Assembly (NCBI GenBank): GCA_003150615.1
Contig: QALN01000011.1
Location: 62,001-126,000, forward strand
Direction of reading: 5' to 3'
From: Flavobacteriales bacterium
GTDB taxonomy: Bacteria; Bacteroidota; Bacteroidia; Flavobacteriales; UBA1820
Length of the DNA: 64,000 nt
Positions 44,874 through 52,666 of this stretch are shown here, one piece after another. The notes under the pieces were generated by a model. That model saw only the letters and a program-made list of their open reading frames with translations. It made no database searches and was not told the origin of the DNA. The position numbers and the translations under genes were made by a program. Each line of letters begins with the position of its first letter. The stretch's first letter is position 1.

Positions 44874-44987
44874 TGCTTACGCAGGCCGGAGGTATGGTTC
44901 GATAGACAATAATATCGGGTCCGGGCGGAAGTGTCGGTTGCCGTGGTTCCGTCCGTCCTGTTTAATATATATCTGTAAAATATATAT

Positions 44988-45938
44988 ATGCAAAACCTTA
45001 AGATAGCGTCCGTACAGTTCGAAGCGCGCGACAACGACAAAGAATACAACCTTTCGGTCATACGCTGTATGTGCCGCCGTGCGGCGGACGAGGGAGCGGA
45101 TGTGGTGGCGTTCCATGAATGTTCGGTATGCGGATATACTTTCGCCAAGGACCTTACCCGCGGTGAACTCGCCGATATAGCCGAATTTATACCCGAAGGC
45201 CCCAGTACGCAGGAGCTGATAAGTATAGCGCGTCAAACGGGCGTTACCCTTCTTGCCGGTTTTTTCGAAAAGGATGAAGCAGGAGGCCTTTACAAAGCCC
45301 ATGTGTGCGTTGACGGCAACGGATTGAAAGCGAAATACCGCAAACTGCATCCTTTCATACATCCGGCATTGACTCCGGGCGACAGGTATGTTGTGTTCGA
45401 TATAAAAGGCTGGAAGTGCGGCATACTCGTGTGTTACGACAACAATATCATAGAAAACGTGCGTGCGACGAAACTTTTGGGGGCGGATATTATTTTCATG
45501 CCTCATGTGACCATGTGTACCCCTTCGCCGCGTCCCGGAGCAGGACTTGTGGATCCGGCGTTATGGCGTTGCAGGGAAACCGATCCGACTTTGCTGCGCG
45601 TGGAATTCGACGGGCTTAAAGGCCGGGCGTGGCTTATGAAATGGCTCCCTGCCCGAGCTTATGACAATGCCGTTTACGTCGTGTTTTCAAATCCGATAGG
45701 TATGGACTATACCGAGGTCAAAAACGGATGTTCGATGATACTCGATCCTTTCGGGGACATAGTGGCCGAATGCCGCGCTCTGGGCGACGATATATGTTTC
45801 GCTACAGTTTCCGAGGAAAAGATAGGCAATGCCGGGGGCACGCGCTACATAAATGCCCGCCGCCCGTCGTTGTACGGTAATATAATATCGGCTCCGCACG
45901 AGCCAGTGCAGAAAGTGGCCTGGAAAGATTTGGATTAA
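44988..45938 (+). CDS. Carbon-nitrogen hydrolase (nitrilase superfamily amidase)
   Basis: 316 residues. Catalytic triad visible: Glu in VVAFHECSVCGY (about 43), Lys in KAKYRKLHPF (about 120), and Cys in CGILVCYDNNIIENVRA (about 152). This is a cytoplasmic amidase or carbamoylase of the nitrilase branch with the typical PHVT segment after the Cys and a long C-terminal extension (KNGCSMILDPFGDIVAE; YINARRPSLYG). The substrate is unknown; related enzymes act on N-carbamoyl amino acids or aliphatic amides. It ends before a strong terminator and converges with purB. Confidence 0.87.
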   Translation: MQNLKIASVQFEARDNDKEYNLSVIRCMCRRAADEGADVVAFHECSVCGYTFAKDLTRGELADIAEFIPEGPSTQELISIARQTGVTLLAGFFEKDEAGGLYKAHVCVDGNGLKAKYRKLHPFIHPALTPGDRYVVFDIKGWKCGILVCYDNNIIENVRATKLLGADIIFMPHVTMCTPSPRPGAGLVDPALWRCRETDPTLLRVEFDGLKGRAWLMKWLPARAYDNAVYVVFSNPIGMDYTEVKNGCSMILDPFGDIVAECRALGDDICFATVSEEKIGNAGGTRYINARRPSLYGNIISAPHEPVQKVAWKDLD

Positions 45939-45989
45939 CGTTTCCAGTGAAAATATGTAATTGTAAGAACGCCGGCGCCATATAAAAAT

Positions 45990-46038
45990 CCCTCCGGGAA
46001 TACATGTGGAGTGTGTATTCCCGGAGGGGTTGTTTTTA
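45990..46038 (+). terminator. Terminator of the nitrilase gene
   Basis: Perfect 15-bp stem 45990-46004 / 46014-46028 (CCTCCGGGAATACA core) followed by GTTGTTTTT. On the other strand it follows purB. Confidence 0.85.
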
Positions 46039-46061
46039 ATGCGTTTTATTGTTTACGGCAT

Positions 46062-47411
46062 TCAGTATCCGGTATAGTTCGACGGGGTGAAAGCCTTAAG
46101 TTCGTCTTTTATGTCATCGGATACATCGAGGGTGTCGATAAACTGGCTGATGGTCTGATGCGTTATTTTTTTGTTGGTGCGTGTCAGCGCTTTGAGGGCT
46201 TCGTATGGATTGGGGTAGCTCTCTCTCCGCAGCACTGTCTGTATGGCCTCGGCCACGACAGCCCAGTTGTCTTCCAGGTCGGCGGCTATCTTGTCGCGGT
46301 TGACTATCAGTTTGCCCAGCCCTTTCATTGTGGAACGTATGGCCAGCAGCGAATGTCCGAACGGCACGCCCACGTTTCGCAGGACAGTCGAGTCCGTCAG
46401 GTCTCTTTGCAGGCGCGATACCGGCAGTTTTGCCGCCAGATGTTCGAACAGTGCGTTGGCAACGCCCAGGTTGCCCTCGGAATTTTCGAAATCTATCGGG
46501 TTTACCTTGTGCGGCATGGCGCTTGAACCTACTTCTCCGGCTTTTATCTGCTGTTTGAAGTATTCCATCGATATGTATGTCCACATGTCGCGGTCCAGGT
46601 CCATAATGATGTTGTTTATACGCTTGATGTTGTCGAACAGCGCTGCAGCCAGGTCGTAGTGTTCTATTTGTGTGGTCGGATACGAGCGTTTCAGCCCGAG
46701 TGTTTTTTCCACGAATTTCTCTGCGAAACGGTTCCAGTCCACGCGGGGAAACGCTGCCTTGTGCGCATTGAAATTGCCTGTCGCACCGCCGAATTTCGCT
46801 CCGTAAGGAAGTGCGGAGAGCATTTCCCTTTGTACTTTAAGGCGCGATATAAACACCCTTATTTCCTTGCCCAGGCGGGTAGGGGATGCAGGTTGGCCAT
46901 GCGTACGTGCCAGAAGCGGTATATCGTCCCATTCGGCCGCCAAGGATTCCAGTTTACCGGTAAGGGCGTCCAGTTCCGGCAGATATACGTTTGTTACGGC
47001 TTCCTTTATCGAAAGCGGGGTGGCCGTGTTGTTGATGTCCTGTGACGTCAGTCCGAAATGTATGAACTCCTTGTATTGGTGAAGCCCCATTTCGTCGAAT
47101 TTTTCTTTCAGAAAGTATTCCACCGCCTTGACATCGTGATTCGTCGTCTTTTCAATGGTTTTTATACGAAGCGCGTCGTCGGTGGAAAATTCACGGTATA
47201 TTTTCCTCAGACGCGTATAGTGCCTCTGATTTACCCCGCGCAGTTGCGGTACTTTCAGTTTCATGCCGCACAGAGCTATGAAATATTCCACTTCCACCTG
47301 TACGCGGTAGCGTATCAGGCCCATTTCGGAAAAATAAGGCGCCAGTGCCTCGCCTGTGGAGCGGTAGCGCCCGTCCAATGGGCAAAGCGCCGTCAGTTGG
47401 TTCAGTTCCAT
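46062..47411 (-). CDS. purB: Adenylosuccinate lyase
   Basis: 449 residues. Two steps of purine synthesis: SAICAR to AICAR plus fumarate, and adenylosuccinate to AMP plus fumarate. Motifs: LCPLDGRYR at the N-terminus, TNHDVKAVEYFLK (catalytic His), FGLTSQDINNTATPL, LARTHGQPASPTRLG (His), and the fumarase/aspartase superfamily signature GSSAMPHKVNPIDFENSEG (about 293-311). It has a well-formed promoter on the minus strand. Confidence 0.96.
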   Translation of the reverse strand: MELNQLTALCPLDGRYRSTGEALAPYFSEMGLIRYRVQVEVEYFIALCGMKLKVPQLRGVNQRHYTRLRKIYREFSTDDALRIKTIEKTTNHDVKAVEYFLKEKFDEMGLHQYKEFIHFGLTSQDINNTATPLSIKEAVTNVYLPELDALTGKLESLAAEWDDIPLLARTHGQPASPTRLGKEIRVFISRLKVQREMLSALPYGAKFGGATGNFNAHKAAFPRVDWNRFAEKFVEKTLGLKRSYPTTQIEHYDLAAALFDNIKRINNIIMDLDRDMWTYISMEYFKQQIKAGEVGSSAMPHKVNPIDFENSEGNLGVANALFEHLAAKLPVSRLQRDLTDSTVLRNVGVPFGHSLLAIRSTMKGLGKLIVNRDKIAADLEDNWAVVAEAIQTVLRRESYPNPYEALKALTRTNKKITHQTISQFIDTLDVSDDIKDELKAFTPSNYTGY

Positions 47412-47439
47412 GTGTTTTATCCGTCGATTGTTGCGTTTG

Positions 47440-47470
47440 CAAAGGTAGTCGGGAAAAACCGTTTATGCAA
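47440..47470 (-). promoter_or_regulatory. Promoter of purB
   Basis: On the minus strand TTG (47468-47470), 20-base spacer, TACCTTTG (47440-47447), about 28 bases before the purB start. Confidence 0.75.
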
Positions 47471-47615
47471 TTTTTCTGCCCCGGCATTTGCTGTGTGAGC
47501 ATTAAAAAACGCGTCAGGCAGTGGATGCTAGTGCCGGCGAGGCCGGCCTGACAGTAAAAAATACTTTATTTCAAAAAGTTAAGCGGTAAAAAGCCTGTAT
47601 CTTGTAAAAAATGTT

Positions 47616-47765
47616 TAAATTTGCACGCTCTTTTCCCGCAGGCTTTTACGTGGGGAAAAGGGGTATCGGTTAAATAACGAATGTATAAAACTTCCGTCAC
47701 GGCGGCGCCTGCGTATTTTTCTCACGGCTGGCGGCGGAATACAAAAAACAATTTTTTCCTAAATT
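47616..47765 (+). promoter_or_regulatory. rpsA promoter box and structured leader
   Basis: TAAATTTG (47616-47623), then a leader of about 136 bases to ATG 47766. At its start is an 8-bp stem CTTTTCCC (47630-47637) / GGGAAAAG (47653-47660), followed by GC-rich blocks (GGCGGCGCC, GGCTGGCGGCGG). A leader of this length before rpsA is compatible with autoregulation by S1, as known in enterobacteria; that is inference. Confidence 0.5.
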
Positions 47766-49550
47766 ATGTCACAGGAAAACCAGACAGCGGTAGCGCCGCT
47801 GGAAGATTTCGACTGGGAAGCATACGAATCCGGCGCAGCCGTTTCGAAGGCCGAACACGAGAAAATGCAGCAAATGTACGTCGATTCCCTCGGCGGAGTG
47901 AACGAACACGAAGTTGTGGAAGGAACGGTAATTGCAAAAACCGACCGCGAGGTAATCGTGGACATCAATGCAAAATCCGAAGGAGTTATTCCGGTATCGG
48001 AATTCCGTTATAACCCTGCCCTTGCCGTAGGCGATAAGGTTGAGGTATTGGTGGACCGTCAGGAAAACAAGAACGGCCAGCTGGTACTCTCGCACAAGAA
48101 AGCTCGCGCAATCAAGGCATGGGACCGTGTGAATGCAGCTTATGAAAGCGGCGAAATAGTAAACGGTTTCGTAAAATGCCGCACCAAGGGCGGTATGATA
48201 GTGGACGTATTCGGTATAGAAGCGTTCCTTCCGGGCTCTCAGATAGATGTAAAACCGATACGCGACTACGACCAGTTCGTGGAAAAGACGATGGAATTCA
48301 AGATCGTCAAAATCAACCACGACTTCAAGAACGTCGTTATATCCCACAAGGCTCTCATCGAAGCCGACATCGAAGAACAGAAAAAGGAAATCGTATCCAA
48401 ACTGGAAAAAGGCCAGGTACTCGAAGGTACTGTCAAGAACATCACTTCCTACGGCGTATTCATCGACCTGGGAGGTGTGGACGGACTTATCCATATCACA
48501 GACCTTTCGTGGAGCCGCATAAACCACCCTTCGGAAGTGGTTCAGCTCGACCAGAAGATAAACGTGGTTATCTTGGATTTCGACGAAGACAAAACACGCA
48601 TACAGCTCGGTCTGAAGCAGCTTCAGGCTCATCCTTGGGATGCACTGTCCGAAACCTACAAGGTTGGCGACAAGGTTAAGGGCAAGGTTGTCGTTCTGGC
48701 TGACTACGGCGCATTCGTAGAAGTTATGCCGGGTGTTGAAGGACTCATTCACGTATCGGAAATGTCGTGGTCGACCCACCTTCGTTCCGCACAGGATTTT
48801 GTCAAGATCGGCGATGAGGTTGAGGCCGTAATACTGACTTTGGACCGCGACGAGCGCAAGATGTCCCTCGGTATGAAGCAGCTTACCCCCGATCCTTGGG
48901 CCAATATCACGGAAAAATATCCTGTCGGCTCCAAGCAGACCGGTACGGTTCGCAATTTCACCAACTTCGGTGTATTCGTTGAACTGGAAGAAGGCATCGA
49001 CGGACTGGTGTACATATCCGACCTTTCGTGGACCAAGAAAATCAAACATCCTTCGGAATTCTGCAAAATCGGCGACAAGCTGGACGTAGTGGTGCTGGAA
49101 CTCGATACCGAGGCGCGCCGCCTGTCCCTGGGCCACAAGCAGACTACCGAAAACCCGTGGGATGTTTATGAGAAGACTTTCGCCGTTGGCACTGCCCACA
49201 AGGGAACCGTACGCGAGGTGTTCGAGAAAGGCGCTACGGTAGGTTTTGAAGGTTACGAAGGCCTCGAGGCTTTCTGCCCGCCCCGCCACCTGGTGAAAGA
49301 GGACGGTTCTACGCTCGTCAAGGGCGAAGTTGCCGACTTCAAGGTTATCGAGTTCAACAAGGAATTCAAGCGCATAGTCGTTTCCCACGCAGCTACCTAC
49401 AAGGAAGAGGAGGAACGTCCTGCACGCGAGCCTAAGGAATCCAAAAAATCCGCAGCCGTATCGACTGAAACAGCTCCTGAGCTCAAGTCGACTCTCGGCG
49501 ACCTGGATGCCCTGGTGGAACTCAAAAAGAAGATGGAAGAAGGAAAATAA
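47766..49550 (+). CDS. rpsA: 30S ribosomal protein S1
   Basis: 594 residues with six S1 (OB-fold) domains from about residue 55 to 545. Repeated units such as VLEGTVKNITSYGVFIDLGG, VKGKVVVLADYGAFVEVMPG and QTGTVRNFTNFGVFVELEEG carry the G-x-F-V/I-E and GLIHISE-type motifs. Acidic N-terminus and a Lys/Glu-rich tail (KKKMEEGK). It binds mRNA on the 30S subunit; in Bacteroidota, where Shine-Dalgarno pairing is largely unused, it probably matters strongly for initiation. Own promoter, long leader, strong terminator. Confidence 0.97.
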   Translation: MSQENQTAVAPLEDFDWEAYESGAAVSKAEHEKMQQMYVDSLGGVNEHEVVEGTVIAKTDREVIVDINAKSEGVIPVSEFRYNPALAVGDKVEVLVDRQENKNGQLVLSHKKARAIKAWDRVNAAYESGEIVNGFVKCRTKGGMIVDVFGIEAFLPGSQIDVKPIRDYDQFVEKTMEFKIVKINHDFKNVVISHKALIEADIEEQKKEIVSKLEKGQVLEGTVKNITSYGVFIDLGGVDGLIHITDLSWSRINHPSEVVQLDQKINVVILDFDEDKTRIQLGLKQLQAHPWDALSETYKVGDKVKGKVVVLADYGAFVEVMPGVEGLIHVSEMSWSTHLRSAQDFVKIGDEVEAVILTLDRDERKMSLGMKQLTPDPWANITEKYPVGSKQTGTVRNFTNFGVFVELEEGIDGLVYISDLSWTKKIKHPSEFCKIGDKLDVVVLELDTEARRLSLGHKQTTENPWDVYEKTFAVGTAHKGTVREVFEKGATVGFEGYEGLEAFCPPRHLVKEDGSTLVKGEVADFKVIEFNKEFKRIVVSHAATYKEEEERPAREPKESKKSAAVSTETAPELKSTLGDLDALVELKKKMEEGK

Positions 49551-49577
49551 TATTTCCCCTGAAATATTTCTTATATA

Positions 49578-49615
49578 AAAAACCCCGCGTAAATATTACG
49601 CGGGGTTTTGTTTTT
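49578..49615. terminator. Terminator of rpsA
   Basis: Stem ACCCCGCGTAA (49582-49592) / TTACGCGGGGT (49596-49606), A-run before and T-rich after. Also downstream of the converging 49629 gene. Confidence 0.88.
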
Positions 49616-49628
49616 ATCAGATGTTATT

Positions 49629-50156
49629 TTATTCTGCCTGTATAGAATAGTTATCTGCAGCTACTACATTTGGAATAATTGTGTCGGACGGTATTTCTAC
49701 ATTATCTCCTTTAATTAGGAAAAAGAAGAAACCTACCAGCGGCAGTACCGTAAGTCCTGTGCCTAATCCAAGCCCGAGCGCTAATCCTGCTTTTCCATCG
49801 CCATTTTCATTCATAGCTCCGGACAAGGAAATTGTTTTTCCATCGATCGCCGTTGTTGTCATGTTTTTCACATGTATGTATCCTGCTTTTCCCATGCCCT
49901 TTGCTTTTTTGCTGTCAATATTCAGCTGAACTGGTGTACCGCCTTTTATCACTATTGTATTGGTAGTTGCGTCATAAACATCTGCGTCCACTATTGCTGA
50001 GGCGGTGGTTTTGGATTTGCTCGATATTGTTGAGGTTATACGCACCTTAACTGCGGTTCCCCGGTTTAACTTGTATGTCATGTTACCGGCAAGACAAGGT
50101 GTTATATTAGCCTGTATTATTATTAACGACAATAAAAAGGAAATGATTTTTTTCAT
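49629..50156 (-). CDS. Secreted protein with glycine-rich membrane segment, downstream of a structured RNA
   Basis: 175 residues. Signal peptide about 1-23 (ending PCLAG). The mature part has beta strands in the pattern RGTAVKVRITSTIS, VIKGGTPVQLNID, AGYIHVKNMTTTAIDGKTISLSG. A Gly/Leu-rich hydrophobic stretch (LALGLGLGTGLTVLPLVGFF, about 126-145) and LIKGDNVEIPSDTIIPNVV follow. Proteins with this order (gtpV..., dG..i.L.g, G-rich helix, kG..v.ip.gt) are common in bacteria as small envelope proteins of unknown function. Unusually, the gene is preceded by a 17-codon ORF and a promoter-linked pseudoknot-type RNA element on the same strand. Function unknown. Confidence 0.75.
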   Translation of the reverse strand: MKKIISFLLSLIIIQANITPCLAGNMTYKLNRGTAVKVRITSTISSKSKTTASAIVDADVYDATTNTIVIKGGTPVQLNIDSKKAKGMGKAGYIHVKNMTTTAIDGKTISLSGAMNENGDGKAGLALGLGLGTGLTVLPLVGFFFFLIKGDNVEIPSDTIIPNVVAADNYSIQAE

Positions 50157-50171
50157 CTTAATTATAATGTA

Positions 50172-50225
50172 TTATCTATTAGTACGGATTTTTTGTCCCG
50201 ATGATATTTCCTGATTATAGACCAT
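50172..50225 (-). CDS. 17-residue ORF directly after structured RNA element 1
   Basis: ATG 50225 to TAA 50172: MVYNQEISSGQKIRTNR. It starts exactly 5 bases after the predicted pseudoknot strand, the same spacing as the start of the 57627-57908 gene after element 2. The first ten residues share M-x-Y-x-x-x-(I/V)-x-x-G with that protein (MTYKKNVLPG). It may be a leader peptide, or the remnant of a gene once controlled by the element. It lies upstream of the 49629-50156 gene. Confidence 0.45.
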   Translation of the reverse strand: MVYNQEISSGQKIRTNR

Positions 50226-50444
50226 AAAAAACGTGGGACATCACCGTTATCCGCACATGAGGTTTTCGACGACCTGTACAGCAGATAAGGTGACGCCCAC
50301 GCATATATCATGCATGAGCATCCACCACTATCCCTGCTGTACGTAGAAAGTGTCGAAATTTCATGTGCAGGAATAAAAGCTAACGCTTTTTATGTTGTGT
50401 CTTTGTTGCTCTTATTTAATCATAGGCATGTAGTTTTGTTTTCA
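50226..50444 (-). ncRNA. Structured RNA element 1 (leader, three-part stem, pseudoknot)
   Basis: Minus-strand transcript from a TATATTTG box at 50451-50458. Plus-strand coordinates of pairings: P1 GCACATGA (50253-50260) / TCATGTGC (50361-50368); P2 TTTCGAC (50264-50270) / GTCGAAA (50352-50358); P3 GTACAGCAG (50276-50284) / CTGCTGTAC (50334-50342). The apical loop CCCACG (50296-50301) plus GGTGA (50289-50293) pairs with CGTGGG (50232-50237) plus TCACC (50241-50245), outside P1 and next to an ATG. A small hairpin at 50375-50390 precedes P1. A homologous element with covarying pairs is at 57909-58117. No known RNA family recognised. Confidence 0.7.
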
Positions 50445-50450
50445 TAGCTA

Positions 50451-50458
50451 CAAATATA
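50451..50458 (-). promoter_or_regulatory. -7 box of RNA element 1
   Basis: TATATTTG on the minus strand, immediately downstream of the mvaA stop. No consensus -33 element was found. Confidence 0.55.
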
Positions 50459-50468
50459 GGGAAATATC

Positions 50469-51773
50469 CTACTCAATATTAGAGTTTTTTATAAAATCCT
50501 CGACCGCGCTGTGGCTTACCGTCTTATCTGAAAAATAAATTTTTGCAGCTTCAATTTGCCTTTGTGAGGCTCCCAGCGAGCGCAATATGTTGCCCAGGTG
50601 CATTTTCATATGGCCGCGTTGTATGCCGGAAGTGACAAGCGAACGCACGGCTGCGAAATTCTGAGCCAGTCCTACGCTAGCCGTTATCTCCATAAGACGC
50701 CCTGCCGACGGATTGCCAAGCAGTTCCATGGCAAGTGCGGACAAGGGATGCAGTTTGGTAAGTCCGCCCACAGTGCCCAAAGCCAGCGGCATTTCCATGT
50801 GGAACCGGAATATCCCGCCACTGACAGATGCGTGTGAAAGGCTCGAATATTTTCCGCTGCGTGCGGCATAGGCATGTGCACAGGCCTCTACGGCGCGGAA
50901 ATCGTTGCCAGTGGCGATGACCACGGCGTCTATACCATTCATTATGCCCTTGTTGTGCGTTACGGCGCGTTCGACGGACAGTTCGGCTATGCGCACGGCC
51001 TTTACGAATTTGTCGCAAAATAGTTTTCCGGGCATATCTCCATCGGACATTTTCTCCACCGTAGCCGAAACTTCGGCGCGGACGATGCATTCTGGAGTGT
51101 AATTGGAAAGGATGCTCATCACTACCTGCATGTCCCCAGCGGGGCCGTTTTCATTGAATGATCTCGTGAATTCCACGGAGATACACTCCAACACGCTGTT
51201 TATGAAATTGGCTCCCATTGAGTCGCGGGTGTCGGCGCTCAGGTCTATCACATAATATCCGTCCATCAGATGCGTCATGTCAAGCAGTTCCAGAGACGTT
51301 ATTCCGCCTCCGCGCTTTTCCATATTGGCGGTGATAGGCCGGAAGGCATCTTCCAGGCGGGGTTTTATGCCGTGGAAAAATGCTGACAGTTTTTCCCTGT
51401 CCCCGTCGTATATCAGGTGTACCTGTCCTTTTTTCTTCATTGAAATTATTTCTGCGCGGAAACCGCCTTTTTCGGCCCAGAAAGCCGCCGCCTTGGACGA
51501 TGCGGCCACTACGGAACTCTCCTCGGTGACCATCGGCACGCAGTATGTGCGTCCGTTTATCGTGAAGTTAGGAGCCAGTCCGAACGGCATGTAGTAATTG
51601 GCGGCAGTGTTTTCGGAAAATCCGTCGTGAAGCGATTGCACTGCCGGATCAGGATGGGTGTAGGTGTCTATCGTCCTGCGCGCTTTGTCCTGTTGCGCTG
51701 CGTATTTCTGAAGTATCAGGGATATTTTTTCTTCTTTGGTGAGTTTTGAAAACCCTTTTATTATATCGTCCAT
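50469..51773 (-). CDS. mvaA: Class II (degradative-type) hydroxymethylglutaryl-CoA reductase
   Basis: 434 residues, soluble, without the membrane domain of class I enzymes. Active-site motifs: VTEESSVVAAASK (catalytic Glu, about 83), HNKGIMNGIDAVVIATGND (Lys and Asp, about 265-283), SLSHASVSGGIFRFHMEMPLA, and RGHMKMHLGNI with the catalytic His (about 380). It interconverts HMG-CoA and mevalonate with NAD(P)H. No other mevalonate-pathway gene is nearby, so its direction and role in this organism are open. A TATCTTTG box lies upstream at 51809-51816. The stop is close to the promoter of RNA element 1. Confidence 0.93.
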   Translation of the reverse strand: MDDIIKGFSKLTKEEKISLILQKYAAQQDKARRTIDTYTHPDPAVQSLHDGFSENTAANYYMPFGLAPNFTINGRTYCVPMVTEESSVVAASSKAAAFWAEKGGFRAEIISMKKKGQVHLIYDGDREKLSAFFHGIKPRLEDAFRPITANMEKRGGGITSLELLDMTHLMDGYYVIDLSADTRDSMGANFINSVLECISVEFTRSFNENGPAGDMQVVMSILSNYTPECIVRAEVSATVEKMSDGDMPGKLFCDKFVKAVRIAELSVERAVTHNKGIMNGIDAVVIATGNDFRAVEACAHAYAARSGKYSSLSHASVSGGIFRFHMEMPLALGTVGGLTKLHPLSALAMELLGNPSAGRLMEITASVGLAQNFAAVRSLVTSGIQRGHMKMHLGNILRSLGASQRQIEAAKIYFSDKTVSHSAVEDFIKNSNIE

Positions 51774-51808
51774 GTTGTCTTACGTATTTACCGATGCCGA
51801 TTATACGG

Positions 51809-51816
51809 CAAAGATA
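51809..51816 (-). promoter_or_regulatory. -7 box of mvaA
   Basis: TATCTTTG on the minus strand, about 36 bases before the start codon. Confidence 0.55.
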
Positions 51817-51940
51817 TGTTTTTGCATGTAAATAACCCCATAATGCCTTATCAAACATCGGTTTAATGGGCGGCTGGCCGACGGTTAAAAAAATAATGTT
51901 AATGTCCGTGTGTTCTTCTTCTGTATAAGGCAGAAAATCA

Positions 51941-51948
51941 TATATTTG
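51941..51948 (+). promoter_or_regulatory. -7 box of the HU gene
   Basis: TATATTTG, 48 bases before ATG 51997. Confidence 0.55.
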
Positions 51949-51996
51949 CACCACTGAAAGTTCATAGTTAAATAATAATAAAAATATAACCTTAAA

Positions 51997-52287
51997 ATGA
52001 CAAAAGCAGATATCGTAGCGCGAATCTCGGAAGCAAAAGGAGTTGAAAAGGCCGAAGTACAGGCAACTGTCGAGGCTTTTATGGAAGAAGTAAAAAAAGC
52101 GTTGGAAAGCGGCAATAATGTCTATCTGCGCGGTTTCGGCAGTTTTATCATAAAGAGGAGGGCTGAAAAAACAGGACGTAACATATCGAAGAACACTACC
52201 ATAAAGATTCCGGCACACAACATTCCGGCGTTCAAACCGTCCAAGGTGTTCGTAGATGTCGTTAAGGAATCTGTAGCAGCCAAATAA
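51997..52287 (+). CDS. HU-family DNA-binding protein
   Basis: 96 residues. Nucleoid protein: N-terminal helices (MTKADIVARISEAKGVEKAEVQATVEAFMEEV), then the beta-arm region GNNVYLRGFGSFIIKRRAEKTGRN (about 44-67) and NTTIKIPAHNIPAFKPSKVF. The arm proline is present in IPAHNIPAFKPS. Binds and bends DNA as a dimer. It is followed 91 bases later by the 29-residue basic peptide gene and then by rng, an arrangement I associate with Bacteroidota. Confidence 0.94.
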   Translation: MTKADIVARISEAKGVEKAEVQATVEAFMEEVKKALESGNNVYLRGFGSFIIKRRAEKTGRNISKNTTIKIPAHNIPAFKPSKVFVDVVKESVAAK

Positions 52288-52378
52288 GTAGCAAGCAAAC
52301 GATACCTGCCGGGCGTGGTATCCGCGTCCGGACGGGCTCGGAAAAAATAATTTATTAACCATAAATACCGATTTAACG

Positions 52379-52468
52379 ATGCCAAGCGGAAAAAAACGTA
52401 AAAGACATAAAGTGGCCACTCACAAACGCAAAAAACGCAGAAGACTCAACCGCCACAAAAAGAAATAA
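52379..52468 (+). CDS. 29-residue basic peptide of the AURKAIP1/COX24 type (ribosomal small-subunit protein)
   Basis: ATG 52379 to TAA 52466-52468. The product starts MPSGKKRKRHKVATHKRK and ends NRHKKK, nearly all Lys, Arg and His. Bacteroidota encode a conserved peptide of this size and sequence, annotated AURKAIP1/COX24 domain-containing, related to the mitochondrial small-subunit protein mS38 and the actinobacterial bS22. Position between HU and rng and a following terminator support a real gene. It is too short for normal gene finders. Confidence 0.85.
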   Translation: MPSGKKRKRHKVATHKRKKRRRLNRHKKK

Positions 52469-52526
52469 GCGTATCTTCTGTCGGAGATATCATCAGGTGC
52501 GTCGAGCATCATCAGAGAATAGAAAC

Positions 52527-52555
52527 AGCACCCTTATTATTAAGGGTGCTTTTCC
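52527..52555 (+). terminator. Terminator after the HU-peptide unit
   Basis: Stem AGCACCCTTA (52527-52536) / TAAGGGTGCT (52541-52550) followed by TTTTCC. Confidence 0.75.
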
Positions 52556-52666
52556 ACTTTTTTATATAATATACGCTCATGTCCGCTTAAGGGCATGTAA
52601 AACGTACGAACTTACCGGATGCCCCGCATATTGGGGATACTCCGGGATAATAACAGAAAAACCATT

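Noticed and set aside
47769-49388. 539-codon ORF on the minus strand
   Set aside because: It lies entirely opposite rpsA, whose six S1 domains are certain; the reverse frame shows no family motif.
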